Source: Chlamydiota bacterium
GTDB taxonomy: Bacteria > Chlamydiota > Chlamydiia > Chlamydiales > Parachlamydiaceae
Assembly: GCA_013288825.1 (NCBI GenBank)
Contig: JABDBC010000014.1
Location: forward strand, 1 to 43,878
Direction: 5' to 3'
Length of the DNA stretch: 43,878 nt
Positions 1 to 8,742 of this stretch are shown piece after piece (position 1 is the stretch's first letter; each line of letters opens with the position of its first letter). The translations under genes were made by a program, and so were the position numbers. The notes under the pieces were generated by a model. That model did no database searches and was not told where the DNA came from. It saw nothing but the letters and a program-made list of their open reading frames with translations.

Positions 1-31
1 TCCCATGCGCGAAGAGCATGTGTAGGCAAAA

Positions 32-156
32 GCGCGTAGGGACAGTTCTGCATGACAGCATAACGTTTTAACACAGGCTGGTGTTGTAAGCAGAAGGTTT
101 TTGAAGCGGCCTGTGTTAAATCGTTATGCTGTCATGCGAGAACCGTCCCACGCGCA
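32..156. repeat. Long imperfect inverted repeat
   Basis: The left arm (about 32-78) and right arm (about 109-156) are nearly perfect reverse complements of over 40 bases with a 30-base loop. Both arms contain the block GACAGCATAACG or its complement. It lies just downstream of the duplicated glgX tail on the reverse strand. No coding function is supported; it could act as a terminator hairpin or be a MITE-like element. Confidence 0.8.
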
Positions 157-188
157 GACGAGACCGCGCAAGAGTTATTGCAAGAGCT

Positions 189-278
189 AAGTGCGCATTC
201 ACGAAAAAAACTCTGGAAGGCATCGGAGTAAGATTGCTGAGTGGGGCACCATACGGTAATGCGAATCTGTCGTCAATT
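189..278 (-). pseudogene. Duplicated 3' end of glgX (relic)
   Basis: On the reverse strand this stretch reads LTTDSHYRMVPHSAILL, then RCLPEFFS and a stop. That matches the true glgX C-terminus at 6516-6584 (TTDSHYRMVPFSAILLQC). Thirty bases are identical between 244-273 and 6555-6584, and weaker similarity continues across about 82 bases (191-273 against 6504-6584). Nothing of the rest of glgX is present here. The copy abuts an immunity-gene relic at about 275, so the RHS locus is bracketed by two glgX tails. The similarity and the reading frame are seen directly; the mechanism (insertion at the gene's 3' end, or a duplication followed by deletion) is inferred. Confidence 0.8.
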
Positions 279-383
279 CTCTCTAAGGTTTATCAGAAAC
301 TTCATCTAACATGCGCATTGGATTTCTCTTATATATACTGCCGGTTGATTGAAGTTAAATCGTCCCCTGCCAGCATCTTTAAG
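279..383 (-). pseudogene. Relic of an RHS toxin tip / immunity gene junction
   Basis: Reading the reverse strand, 383-338 translates as LKDAGRGRFNFNQPA, which parallels the toxin tip of the intact RHS protein (SKNGTKKVRFDFNHPA). The text then jumps, apparently through a deletion of about 100 bases, to a segment (about 279-335) that is almost identical to 1016-1075: the end of the RHS gene, the AAGAGAAATCC leader and the start of its immunity gene. Here the immunity start reads MRMLDEVSDKP and stops, because a base has been lost relative to MRILDEVSDKS in the intact gene. This is a dead fragment of a second, related toxin/immunity cassette. Confidence 0.72.
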
Positions 384-402
384 TAGCGCAGACAAGAGAG
401 CT

Positions 403-522
403 CTAAATCGCTTGAATTAACTTAGTTAGTTCCTTTGCTACATTCGGTAATAAGAAGAACTCCTCCCTTATCGCCATTTCCTTAATCCCTTTTAAGGAAA
501 GAGCATTGTCGGAAGTCCTTAA
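403..522 (-). other. Short orphan coding-like fragment
   Basis: Downstream of the Imm32-like gene the reverse strand carries an open frame ending at 403 that reads ALSLKGIKEMAIREEFF, then LLPNVAKELTKLIQAI and a stop. It looks like the amphipathic C-terminal helix of some protein, but there is no convincing long start; an internal ATG would give only 24 residues. It may be the tail of a displaced toxin or immunity gene. I do not recognise the family. Confidence 0.3.
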
Positions 523-801
523 CTAATAGAAACAAAACCATTTTTCATTTTTTTGTATTATTAACTCTACAGAACCTTCTTCTAAAGAATTGTTTTCATC
601 AAAATGCAAATGATAACCCTCAGGTGTCTTTTCTTGCGATAAATTCAAAAAATGATTGGTTAAAGAAAATAATCCTTCCCTATTTGCAGTCAAAAAAATT
701 ACGCCATTTTCATATCTCACACCTATATCAAAACCTGGTTCCCAATTATATTTCATAGCTGTATCAGGACTATATTCTGGTATTTCTAATCTAACTTCCA
801 T
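523..801 (-). CDS. Imm32-like immunity protein
   Basis: A 92-residue soluble protein. Its C-terminal half contains GYHLHFDENNSLEEGSVELI, which I recognise as the conserved block of the Imm32 family of polymorphic-toxin immunity proteins (from memory, not searched). The N-terminus EIPEYSPDTAMKYNWEPGFD also fits that family. It is the second small gene after the RHS toxin on the same strand, 15 bases behind the first, so the pair is probably translated from the toxin transcript. The role would be to bind and neutralise a toxin tip in the cytoplasm. Which of the two small genes protects against the adjacent tip cannot be decided from sequence. Confidence 0.7.
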   Translation of the reverse strand: MEVRLEIPEYSPDTAMKYNWEPGFDIGVRYENGVIFLTANREGLFSLTNHFLNLSQEKTPEGYHLHFDENNSLEEGSVELIIQKNEKWFCFY

Positions 802-816
802 TATTAGACCTAATTA

Positions 817-1056
817 TTATTCGTCATTTGTAATCAAATCTATAGATCTTTTATTGAATCCATTCAGATTATCTGTATCATAAACACATACAGTTATTTC
901 TTTCTGGTAGTTTTCATCAGATACATGAATATGATTATTTAGAGGTTTCTTAAGAATATCATCTAGGCCATCTCTTAATTCGGAGGCTTCCGCGATAGTT
1001 AAATACATTATTATTCTCTCTACGGATTTGTCAGAAACTTCGTCTAATATACGCAT
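817..1056 (-). CDS. Small putative immunity protein next to the RHS toxin
   Basis: A 79-residue soluble protein rich in acidic residues (IAEASELRDGLDDILKK near the N-terminus, EITVCVYD later). The start at 1056 is preferred because AAGAGA lies at good distance upstream; an in-frame ATG at 1122 would lie inside the RHS gene and one at 1008 would give 63 residues. It begins 17 bases after the RHS stop codon at 1074, the usual place for a cognate immunity gene. The same leader and start are repeated in the relic at 279-335, so leader and immunity start travelled together with a toxin tip. I do not recognise a named family. The immunity role is inferred from position and size. Confidence 0.65.
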   Translation of the reverse strand: MRILDEVSDKSVERIIMYLTIAEASELRDGLDDILKKPLNNHIHVSDENYQKEITVCVYDTDNLNGFNKRSIDLITNDE

Positions 1057-1073
1057 TGGATTTCTCTTATATA

Positions 1074-4000
1074 TTAATAATGTGGAACATCTGTTGGATA
1101 TATTGGTCCAGACTTGTTCCATTTTCCGTTAAAAAACTCTTCAATATGTCCATGGGGATTGCTATGTGGAGCTGGATGATTGAAGTCAAATCTTACTTTT
1201 TTTGTTCCATTTTTAGAAAGAAAGACAGTATCACCTGTTTTGTTTTTAATCATTTTAGCCTCTTTTCCCAGCCATTCACTGATATTTCCTTCAAGTTGTG
1301 AAATTTTATTACTGGAACTTTGCTTGCTAAGTTGCACTCCCCTTTTTGCAACATACCTTTCGGCGACTTCGGCGGTCTTGAGGGTGGTTTGAGTGGCGGC
1401 TGTACGCGAATAGCTGCTGCAAGCATGAGTCACAGCGCTTCCAGCTTTCACTGCCATTCCTGCAGCAATAGGGCTCGCTGCAGCATAGGTAACAGCCTTA
1501 GTAAGCCCCTTCCTTGGAACATCCATTAAGGAAAGGGCCCCGCCAATAGCAACTCCTGCGCACTTTGCCCAACTAGAAGTTGGATCTACGCAGTAGCTTG
1601 TATCTGGACAGGACCAATTATATCCATCTGCAAGGCCTGTCACAAAGCTGGCAGCAGCCACACAACCGGTACATTCTGCCAGGAAGACTGCTGCTGGAGG
1701 TGCACAATAACTTAGAGCCAATGAAACAGCAAGAGGAATCAAGAACGCAAACTGCCCGTCAGGATCGACATAAGCAAAGGGTTGATTATGTACAAAAGTG
1801 TATAAATTAGGTCCGTCGGCAAAACCTAATGGATCGGGAGTCAGCCAACGTCCAATCGTAGGCATGTAATATCTGCGGCCAAAATAAATAAATCCGGTTT
1901 CTGGATCCACCCTTTTACTGCTATAGCGCCACGGATTCAGTGTTGTTTCATAAAGTTCTTCTCCAAAAGCCGTGTAGCGATAAGTCTCCACAACATTCCC
2001 AGAGAGGTCTAACAGTGTTACAACATTTCCGTAAGGGTCATGAATGGGGATGTAAGCAGTTCCATCCGATTCAAGAGCAACGGCAGCTCCAATTTCGGCG
2101 CCTTTACCTAATCCTAAAATACGCAGTTCGGTGATTTGTCCATTGACGAGAGCTCCGATCTCATTATCGTTCTCATAGAGATACTCTGTAGTTACTTCTG
2201 AAGTGCATTTGCTCAGGCGGCGATGAAATGAGTCATATCGATAGCTAACAAGATCACTGCCATCGCCATTCTGTATTGCTGTGAGCCTATCCAAGGCGTC
2301 ATAGCTAAATAAGAGCTTACCATCATCCTGATCGATTTCGATCAGATTGCCGTTGGCATCATACGTATAATTAGAATCGGTCTGCTGCAACAGCTGATTC
2401 AGTGAATTAACCGTGTAAGGCTGACCGTCCTTAGCAATGCGATTGTAGAGAGAATCATTATTATAAGTTTGTGAAGCTGCACCGGTTTCAGAGGTCAATT
2501 GATACAGGTTGTCATAGGAATAAGCGCAGTCGACAGTATCGTTTGCATCTGTAAATTGCCTCTGCAGCAAGTTTCCTACGGCATCGTATCCCTGATCAGG
2601 AACAGTTTCCTGCCATTGCTCAGAAACTGTAGCGGTACTGCGGCCGAGAAGATCATACTGGTAACTGACTGTGCCTGCTTCACCGGGAAGCAGAACATCC
2701 ACAACATTTTCGGAGAGATCGTAAGCGACATATTGATGGCTATAGCTTACCACACCGTTTTTTAAGCGCTGAATGGCCGTTAAATGATGTGCATCATACA
2801 CATAAGACGCCGCAGATTGGTCAGGCAGAGTAAGACTGGTTAGGCGGTCTTGTGGATCGTAAACATATTGCAGCGTGTATCCGGTATCCAGAGTTTCAGA
2901 GGTAAGCCGACTATGCTGATCATAGCAGCGCAAGGTTTTGGTGCCATTCAAAAGATCTGTCACACAGATGGGATTGTCATGGGCATCGTATGCGTAGGCA
3001 TAGTTTACAGTGCCATCGGAAGATTTAAATGAGATGAGGCGTCCTAATAAGTCATATTCATTGTTGAGAACGATTCCATTGGCTTTTGTAATCCTCTGTT
3101 TTTGACCATATGAGTTGTAATACAAATAGGTTTGTTTTTGTTCTGGAGTCCCTTTTGCTTCGACGCAATGGGTCATGTTCCCCATGCTGTCGTATTCCCA
3201 TTGGGTCGTGACAGTACGCAAAATTTGTTGCGATGCCCACACGTCTGCGTGGGTCAATAAGAGCTGTCCTACAGCATCGTAAACGTGTCGCGATGACTGG
3301 ATCACATCGCCCATCGGGTTGTAGGTCGTCTCTTGAATAAGACGGTTCAGTGGATCGTAGATTTTTATCTCACGATTGCCCAGCGGATCTGTTGTAGTGA
3401 CTTGACGAAGATTTAGTCCATGAAATGCAACATTATTGTGAGTGTAATGTGTGCAATTTCCAAGAGCATCTGTAAGGGTGATCGGTTCGTTATGGGGGTT
3501 GTATGTTGTAAGTGTTGTGGCGCTTCCTGCTTGCGTTTCAGATGTCAGTCGTATGCGATTGCCACTGCTATCATAGCTATAGTACTCTCTTTTAAAGAGA
3601 CGTCCGGCGGAATCTTCTATTCTTTCTTCTATAACTCGATTGAGGAGATCATATTCTCGGATCGTGTGGATATCGCCCTGAGATTCTTTGACCTTTCTCC
3701 CAAGATTATCATAGGCACAAGTGGTGACTTTATCGGCTGTAGACGTCGAAATGCGGCGTCCTGTGCCATCATAATTATAGTATGTGACAACTCCCGCTTC
3801 ATCGGTTTCAGAAATGAGTTGGAAAGTACTATATTCTGCTGACTTCGTCGAAAGCACATTGCCTTGCGGATCGCGCTTTTCGGTACGAATTACGCGCCCT
3901 AAAAAGTCATGCGTATAGAGCGTGACAAGGCCATTTCTTGCTACTTCGAGTTCGAGAAAGCCGTCCATGGTGTATTCTTTTCTTTCTATACTACCATCGG

Positions 4001-6386
4001 GGTGCTGAATCCAAAAGGGCTGACCGCGAACGGTATACTGCTTTTGGGTACAACGGCCATTGGCATCCCAAACCGCAGTGGCAAGGCCCATTGCATCATA
4101 TTGCGTTTGCTGAGCTGGGTGAACGAGATCTTGGTTTTCGTTGAGATATGGAGGAAGCTCTGTGCGGATGAGGCGTCCGAGTTCGTCATAAAAATAGCGA
4201 GTTTCATAGCCGTAGTGATCGACCGAGGCGATTTTTTGACTCAAGATATTGTAGCGATGATATGTAATAAAGCATTCGCCACTATCCCAAATTTCCCGTT
4301 CCGCGATGAGGCGATTGGAATAGTCGTAGGCAAATCGCTTATAGCACTCTGTGCGAGGACCTTTCTCCAAGATTTTATTGCCATTGGAGTCGTATTCGCG
4401 GGTGATTTTTTCATTAAGAGCATTGACTTCTTCAATCACATTTCCAAGGCGATCATAGTTCCAGAATAGCGTATAGGCTATGTTTCCATCGCTGCCATAA
4501 CGATGTTGTTGGACAATTCTTCCTTCAGAGGAATGGACATTAACAGTTTTGTTAAGAAGGCGCTCTGAATGTGTAGTGAAGTCATAATAGTACTCTTCAA
4601 TAACTTCTGGGAGGCCGATCGGTTTTTGTTGGCGCGGAATGATCTTGCGATGATGTCGTTCGGTGACTCCTGAAAGATCGTCTTTATTTGGGCTGGTGCC
4701 ATCATCCCAAACCTCATCGACAAGGACTCCATTGACGTCATAAGCAAAAAATTCCCGCTTTCGAATGGTTTGATAAAATCCAGTGAAGCGGGTGGCTAAG
4801 CGATTAGTATTTGGGTAATAAGTGCACCATGTACAGTTACGGCCATTATCTTCACGCAGAGGGAGATTTAAGCCATCTTGTGAGGACTGAAATGTTTTGG
4901 TATGCACTTCACAGCCATTGCTTTGAGGTCCAGAACCATTGACAATGAGTGGATAAGCATTTCTACCAGTTATATTGCCCCACAAATGATCGTGAGTGAT
5001 GTTTCCGAAGGAGTCATAAGCGAGAGAACGGGCAAAATAGTATTTTCCATCCCCTTCAAATACACGGGCTGTTAAGAAATTTTCAGCATTTCCTCTAGCC
5101 CAGAAGAACTGATCTTTGCAGTAAAATTGATCATTTTTGCGATATCTTGAGATCGATTTTAAAAATTTATTATCCCTGTCATAGGTGTATTTGACCAAAT
5201 CACCCGCTGCGTTGCGTACGTCTGTAGAGGGGTCCTCAACGTGCTTTTTGCCTTTATGATAGCTAAATGTAAAAGTAGTGATGGGACGGGCATCTATTCC
5301 TACAGGAGCAAGTAGAGAGGACACACGCATTTTTACATTAACTTCACTTCCTTCTGCAAGCAATTCATACTCAACATTATAGAAGCGGTCATCGTGATGT
5401 TTTTTCTGAAAAGTCACCTTTCCATCGGTTGAAAAGGATGAATACCACGTCGGTACGCCATGTGATGGAGTAACGGAAACCAACGTTTTGTCATCGAAAA
5501 CATAAGCTACTTTGGTATGTTCGTCGAACCATTCTACAAGATTGTCGTCTTTAGATCGATTTAGGACGCTAATCGGCACTCCAGCTTCGTTCATTGCCCT
5601 GACGGCTATTAGTTCATCGTTATCATTGTATTTGAAGACGAGTTTGTTACCATTGGGATTCTGTTCTCCAGTAAGGTGGTATTTTCCTTCCTTAATCCCT
5701 AACCTATGATGCTTCCCTTTGCGTTTATAACACTCAAAGGTGCGTTGTACTCCCGAACCTAATCGAAGATCAAATAGCCGATGGTCTCCAACTTGGCTGA
5801 AACCGATTCTAGAGTTGCCCCAGTTGGTGCGTCCGCAGATCTCTCCTGCTCCTGCATTTGTCAAATTCTCAAAAGAGGTAGATGTAAGTTTTAGTGATCC
5901 TTTGGGGGCATTTCTCTTGAGAGGGGCTCTAAAGGATAGCCCGGAACCGCTGTCATCGATGTAGACCGCGTTGACATGGTGCTCTCCTACCGACTTTCCT
6001 ACTTCCAAAAGCGGCATGTGCTGAAAATGCCACTTGTTTTCTGCGCTACAATAAGTCCTCTGGACAATAAGTGGTTGAGGACCTATTACAACAAGATCTG
6101 TATTGCTTTCGAAATAGTCACCGGTGATTGCATTGACACAACCTCCTACGACTGCAGAAGGGCCAGATTCTAAAGTGAGAGCGGATTCATTGATGCCAGG
6201 GATCTTGTCTGCATCGTTCCCTTTAGAGAAACGAAAATGAGCTCCTATGGCAAAATCTTCGGGTCCGTTGTTTTCGCTCTTTTCTATCATGAAGTCATCG
6301 CATTCATGAATAGAAGAGGCATGGAGAGAAAGGGAACAGATCAATAATCCAAAAATGAAAGAGCTGAGGAGGGAGGATCGTTTCAT
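1074..6386 (-). CDS. RHS/YD-repeat polymorphic toxin
   Basis: About 1770 residues. The start at 6386 is chosen because it begins a signal peptide (MKRSSLLSSFIFGLLICS); an upstream in-frame ATG at 6422 would bury it. Near the N-terminus is a DUF6531-type segment (GGCVNAITGDYFESNTDL), followed by roughly 900 residues of YD repeats (YDSLGR/YDANGN-like units). The shell-closing core motif is intact: GRWLTPDPLGFADGPNLY, then DPDG ending near residue 1544. After it come 226 variable residues: a hydrophobic alanine-rich stretch and a tip of about 70 residues containing KKVRFDFNHPAPHSNPHGHI. The histidines and basic residues suggest a nuclease-like tip; it reminds me of the 'type 24' polymorphic toxin group, uncertain. 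Two immunity-type genes follow. Likely exported and active against competitors or host. Confidence 0.92.
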   Translation of the reverse strand: MKRSSLLSSFIFGLLICSLSLHASSIHECDDFMIEKSENNGPEDFAIGAHFRFSKGNDADKIPGINESALTLESGPSAVVGGCVNAITGDYFESNTDLVVIGPQPLIVQRTYCSAENKWHFQHMPLLEVGKSVGEHHVNAVYIDDSGSGLSFRAPLKRNAPKGSLKLTSTSFENLTNAGAGEICGRTNWGNSRIGFSQVGDHRLFDLRLGSGVQRTFECYKRKGKHHRLGIKEGKYHLTGEQNPNGNKLVFKYNDNDELIAVRAMNEAGVPISVLNRSKDDNLVEWFDEHTKVAYVFDDKTLVSVTPSHGVPTWYSSFSTDGKVTFQKKHHDDRFYNVEYELLAEGSEVNVKMRVSSLLAPVGIDARPITTFTFSYHKGKKHVEDPSTDVRNAAGDLVKYTYDRDNKFLKSISRYRKNDQFYCKDQFFWARGNAENFLTARVFEGDGKYYFARSLAYDSFGNITHDHLWGNITGRNAYPLIVNGSGPQSNGCEVHTKTFQSSQDGLNLPLREDNGRNCTWCTYYPNTNRLATRFTGFYQTIRKREFFAYDVNGVLVDEVWDDGTSPNKDDLSGVTERHHRKIIPRQQKPIGLPEVIEEYYYDFTTHSERLLNKTVNVHSSEGRIVQQHRYGSDGNIAYTLFWNYDRLGNVIEEVNALNEKITREYDSNGNKILEKGPRTECYKRFAYDYSNRLIAEREIWDSGECFITYHRYNILSQKIASVDHYGYETRYFYDELGRLIRTELPPYLNENQDLVHPAQQTQYDAMGLATAVWDANGRCTQKQYTVRGQPFWIQHPDGSIERKEYTMDGFLELEVARNGLVTLYTHDFLGRVIRTEKRDPQGNVLSTKSAEYSTFQLISETDEAGVVTYYNYDGTGRRISTSTADKVTTCAYDNLGRKVKESQGDIHTIREYDLLNRVIEERIEDSAGRLFKREYYSYDSSGNRIRLTSETQAGSATTLTTYNPHNEPITLTDALGNCTHYTHNNVAFHGLNLRQVTTTDPLGNREIKIYDPLNRLIQETTYNPMGDVIQSSRHVYDAVGQLLLTHADVWASQQILRTVTTQWEYDSMGNMTHCVEAKGTPEQKQTYLYYNSYGQKQRITKANGIVLNNEYDLLGRLISFKSSDGTVNYAYAYDAHDNPICVTDLLNGTKTLRCYDQHSRLTSETLDTGYTLQYVYDPQDRLTSLTLPDQSAASYVYDAHHLTAIQRLKNGVVSYSHQYVAYDLSENVVDVLLPGEAGTVSYQYDLLGRSTATVSEQWQETVPDQGYDAVGNLLQRQFTDANDTVDCAYSYDNLYQLTSETGAASQTYNNDSLYNRIAKDGQPYTVNSLNQLLQQTDSNYTYDANGNLIEIDQDDGKLLFSYDALDRLTAIQNGDGSDLVSYRYDSFHRRLSKCTSEVTTEYLYENDNEIGALVNGQITELRILGLGKGAEIGAAVALESDGTAYIPIHDPYGNVVTLLDLSGNVVETYRYTAFGEELYETTLNPWRYSSKRVDPETGFIYFGRRYYMPTIGRWLTPDPLGFADGPNLYTFVHNQPFAYVDPDGQFAFLIPLAVSLALSYCAPPAAVFLAECTGCVAAASFVTGLADGYNWSCPDTSYCVDPTSSWAKCAGVAIGGALSLMDVPRKGLTKAVTYAAASPIAAGMAVKAGSAVTHACSSYSRTAATQTTLKTAEVAERYVAKRGVQLSKQSSSNKISQLEGNISEWLGKEAKMIKNKTGDTVFLSKNGTKKVRFDFNHPAPHSNPHGHIEEFFNGKWNKSGPIYPTDVPHY

Positions 6387-6515
6387 AATAACCGTACGAG
6401 TCAAAGAATATTTGAAAAGCATCCTATGTCATGGCCATGATTTTGTGCTATAGGAAAAGGAGCTTTGCGTTTAATTTTTTTGGAGAGTCGGGTTTATGCT
6501 CGGGTGCGTTCACGA

Positions 6516-8528
6516 TCAAAAAACGGGAAGGCATTGCAAAAGGATCGCTGAAAAGGGCACCATACGGTAATGCGAATCTGTCGTTGCTGTATAAGAACCC
6601 TCCTCGCGAAAGTCATAGGGCGATGGACTCGCTGTATTAACCACCCAATGCCACTTTTTGCTGTCTGTATTCAAAGGCAACTCGATAATAACAGGCTTCG
6701 GAGTCGCATTAAAGGCAATATACAAATCATGCCCTTCTTCCAAATCTTTCAACGTATATGCAATAAATCCATCGAAGGGATTGCTCCAGTCAACTTTTCC
6801 AAGCTCTCTCCCATGCCACTCGACTTCTTCATTCTCCAAAAAAACATTCGCCCTCAACACACAATGACTTTTGCGAAATTGTATCAATTTGCGATAAAAA
6901 CGATAAAATTCTTTGGAGCTTTCCAAATGATCCCATAAGAACCAATTCAACTCATTATCTTGACACCACGTGTTATTATTACCCCTCTTTGTATGACCAT
7001 ACTCATCCCCCATCAACAACATGGGTATGCCCCTGGAGACCATGAGAGCTAAGAAAAAATTGCGCTTCTGACGCTCTCTTAAAGCCAAGATATTTTTATC
7101 TCTTGTAATCCCCTCCACACCGCAATTCCAACTGGAATTGTAATTCAATCCATCCCGATTATTCTCCCCATTGACGATGTTATGCTTGTGATTATAGGAA
7201 ACTAAATCTGTCAGAGTAAACCCATCGTGTACAGTGACAAAATTAATGCTACGAGAAGGGCTCCATTTGCCGTATAAATCTTGTGACCCACAAAGACTTT
7301 TGCAAAATTCATTCTTATTTCCGGTTCCTTTGATAAATTCTCTTACATTGTCCCGATACTTTCCATTCCAATCACTCCACCCGTACTCTGAAAAAAACGA
7401 ACCCACCTGATACAATCCTGCAGCGTCCCAAGCTTCTGCAATTAGCTTTACTTGAGAAATCACTGGATCAAAAGAAATGGCTTCAACTAATGGAGGATTG
7501 CTCAAGGGCTGCCCATCGGTTCCTCGTGTGAGTACAGAGGCTAAGTCAAAGCGAAAACCATCGACATGCATCTCCAATACCCAATAGCGAAGGCAATCCA
7601 CAATATACTCTGTGACTAGTGGTGAATTGCAATTGAAAGTATTACCGCAACCAGTGAAATCGAGATGTTTTTTGTTTTCGTCCAAATGATAATAACTTTC
7701 GAGATCTAATCCCTTAAACGATAGTGTCGGGCCATCTTTCCCCGCTTCAGCTGTATGGTTAAAAACGACATCTAATATCACCTCAATATTGTTGGCATGA
7801 AGTGCCTTCACAAGCATCTTGAACTCTTCAACTGCACTGCTGGCATCGGGACTCGAAGTATACCGTCGCATGAGTGAGAAAAAATTCACCGTGGAATATC
7901 CCCAATAGTTGTACAAACGATCCAATGTAACTGGATTTACCCTAGGATTCTCTAATTCGTCAAACTCCTGAATGGGCAGCAATTCCACAGCATTAATGCC
8001 AAGTTCTACTAAGTATGGAATCTTTTCGATCATTCCAAGGAATGTTCCAGGATGATTAACTTTACTCGATGGATGCTGCGTAAACCCCCTCACATGCATT
8101 TCATAAACAATCAAATCACAAGAGGGGATTTTTGGAGGCTTATCATCCTCCCAATTAAATTCTTTAGCTGGAGAGATAATCCCTAGCGGAAAATAAGGTA
8201 GACGAGAGATATCACCCCACCGATTAGGAGTCGCCACGCCATGTGCATAGGGATCTAATAACATTGGCGCTGCATCGTCAACCTTGAATAGATAGAAGTA
8301 ATGCTGTGGAAGGTGTTCTACGAAAATATGCCATGTGCTTTCTGTGCGATTGATTTCCGGATCGAATTGGATCTCACAAATAGGATCACGACTATCAGGG
8401 GAGTCAAAAAGACATAGAGCTAGTTTTTTAGCCGAGGAGGATTCAATAGCAAAGTTAACCCCCTCTTCACAAGGGCAAACTCCCAAGGGAAAAGGACACC
8501 CTAATTTCAATTTAAATGATGGCTCCAT
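6516..8528 (-). CDS. glgX: Glycogen debranching enzyme GlgX (isoamylase type, GH13)
   Basis: A 670-residue GH13 enzyme that hydrolyses alpha-1,6 branches of glycogen. An N-terminal CBM48-like domain (about 5-95) precedes the (beta/alpha)8 barrel. Catalytic signatures are intact: DVVFNH (253-258), GFRFD with the nucleophile Asp at about 328, AEAWD with the acid/base Glu at about 365, and VHD (433-435). The start at 8528 (MEPSFKLKLG) is preferred to 8564, whose extra 12 residues are not family-like. It is divergent from the chaperone gene, an arrangement I recall as glgX/slc1 neighbourhood in Chlamydia. The last 26 codons are duplicated at 189-278, on the far side of the RHS locus. Confidence 0.95.
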   Translation of the reverse strand: MEPSFKLKLGCPFPLGVCPCEEGVNFAIESSSAKKLALCLFDSPDSRDPICEIQFDPEINRTESTWHIFVEHLPQHYFYLFKVDDAAPMLLDPYAHGVATPNRWGDISRLPYFPLGIISPAKEFNWEDDKPPKIPSCDLIVYEMHVRGFTQHPSSKVNHPGTFLGMIEKIPYLVELGINAVELLPIQEFDELENPRVNPVTLDRLYNYWGYSTVNFFSLMRRYTSSPDASSAVEEFKMLVKALHANNIEVILDVVFNHTAEAGKDGPTLSFKGLDLESYYHLDENKKHLDFTGCGNTFNCNSPLVTEYIVDCLRYWVLEMHVDGFRFDLASVLTRGTDGQPLSNPPLVEAISFDPVISQVKLIAEAWDAAGLYQVGSFFSEYGWSDWNGKYRDNVREFIKGTGNKNEFCKSLCGSQDLYGKWSPSRSINFVTVHDGFTLTDLVSYNHKHNIVNGENNRDGLNYNSSWNCGVEGITRDKNILALRERQKRNFFLALMVSRGIPMLLMGDEYGHTKRGNNNTWCQDNELNWFLWDHLESSKEFYRFYRKLIQFRKSHCVLRANVFLENEEVEWHGRELGKVDWSNPFDGFIAYTLKDLEEGHDLYIAFNATPKPVIIELPLNTDSKKWHWVVNTASPSPYDFREEGSYTATTDSHYRMVPFSAILLQCLPVF

Positions 8529-8564
8529 ATTGGGGATCTTGCAGAAAGTCAATAATGAAAACAA

Positions 8565-8742
8565 GAATTTTGACTTTCAAGAGTTGAGGACTTGCGCTTA
8601 ATTATAAAATGAACATAATGAAGATAATGCTAGCAACAAAACGGGGAAGGCGCTAATCTAAAACCATTGCATTCGAAAAAAATGCCCCAAGCTTATTAAA
8701 ATCCTGCTCGTGCAGAAAAAGTTACAGTATTAGGAGGTCTCT
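8565..8742 (+). promoter_or_regulatory. Divergent glgX/slc1 intergenic region with strong RBS
   Basis: About 200 bases lie between the two divergent genes and must carry promoters for both. The only element I can point to with confidence is the ribosome site AGGAGGT at 8731-8737, followed by the ATG at 8743. An AT-rich stretch near 8690-8702 could serve as a -10 region, but no clear -35/-10 pair stands out. Confidence 0.5.

Noticed and set aside
126-386. Forward ORF of 86 codons at the left end
   Set aside because: It is the complement of the glgX tail and toxin/immunity relics, which make sense only on the reverse strand.
3420-4469. Long forward ORFs opposite the RHS gene
   Set aside because: They mirror the periodic YD-repeat codons; no start signals or domains.
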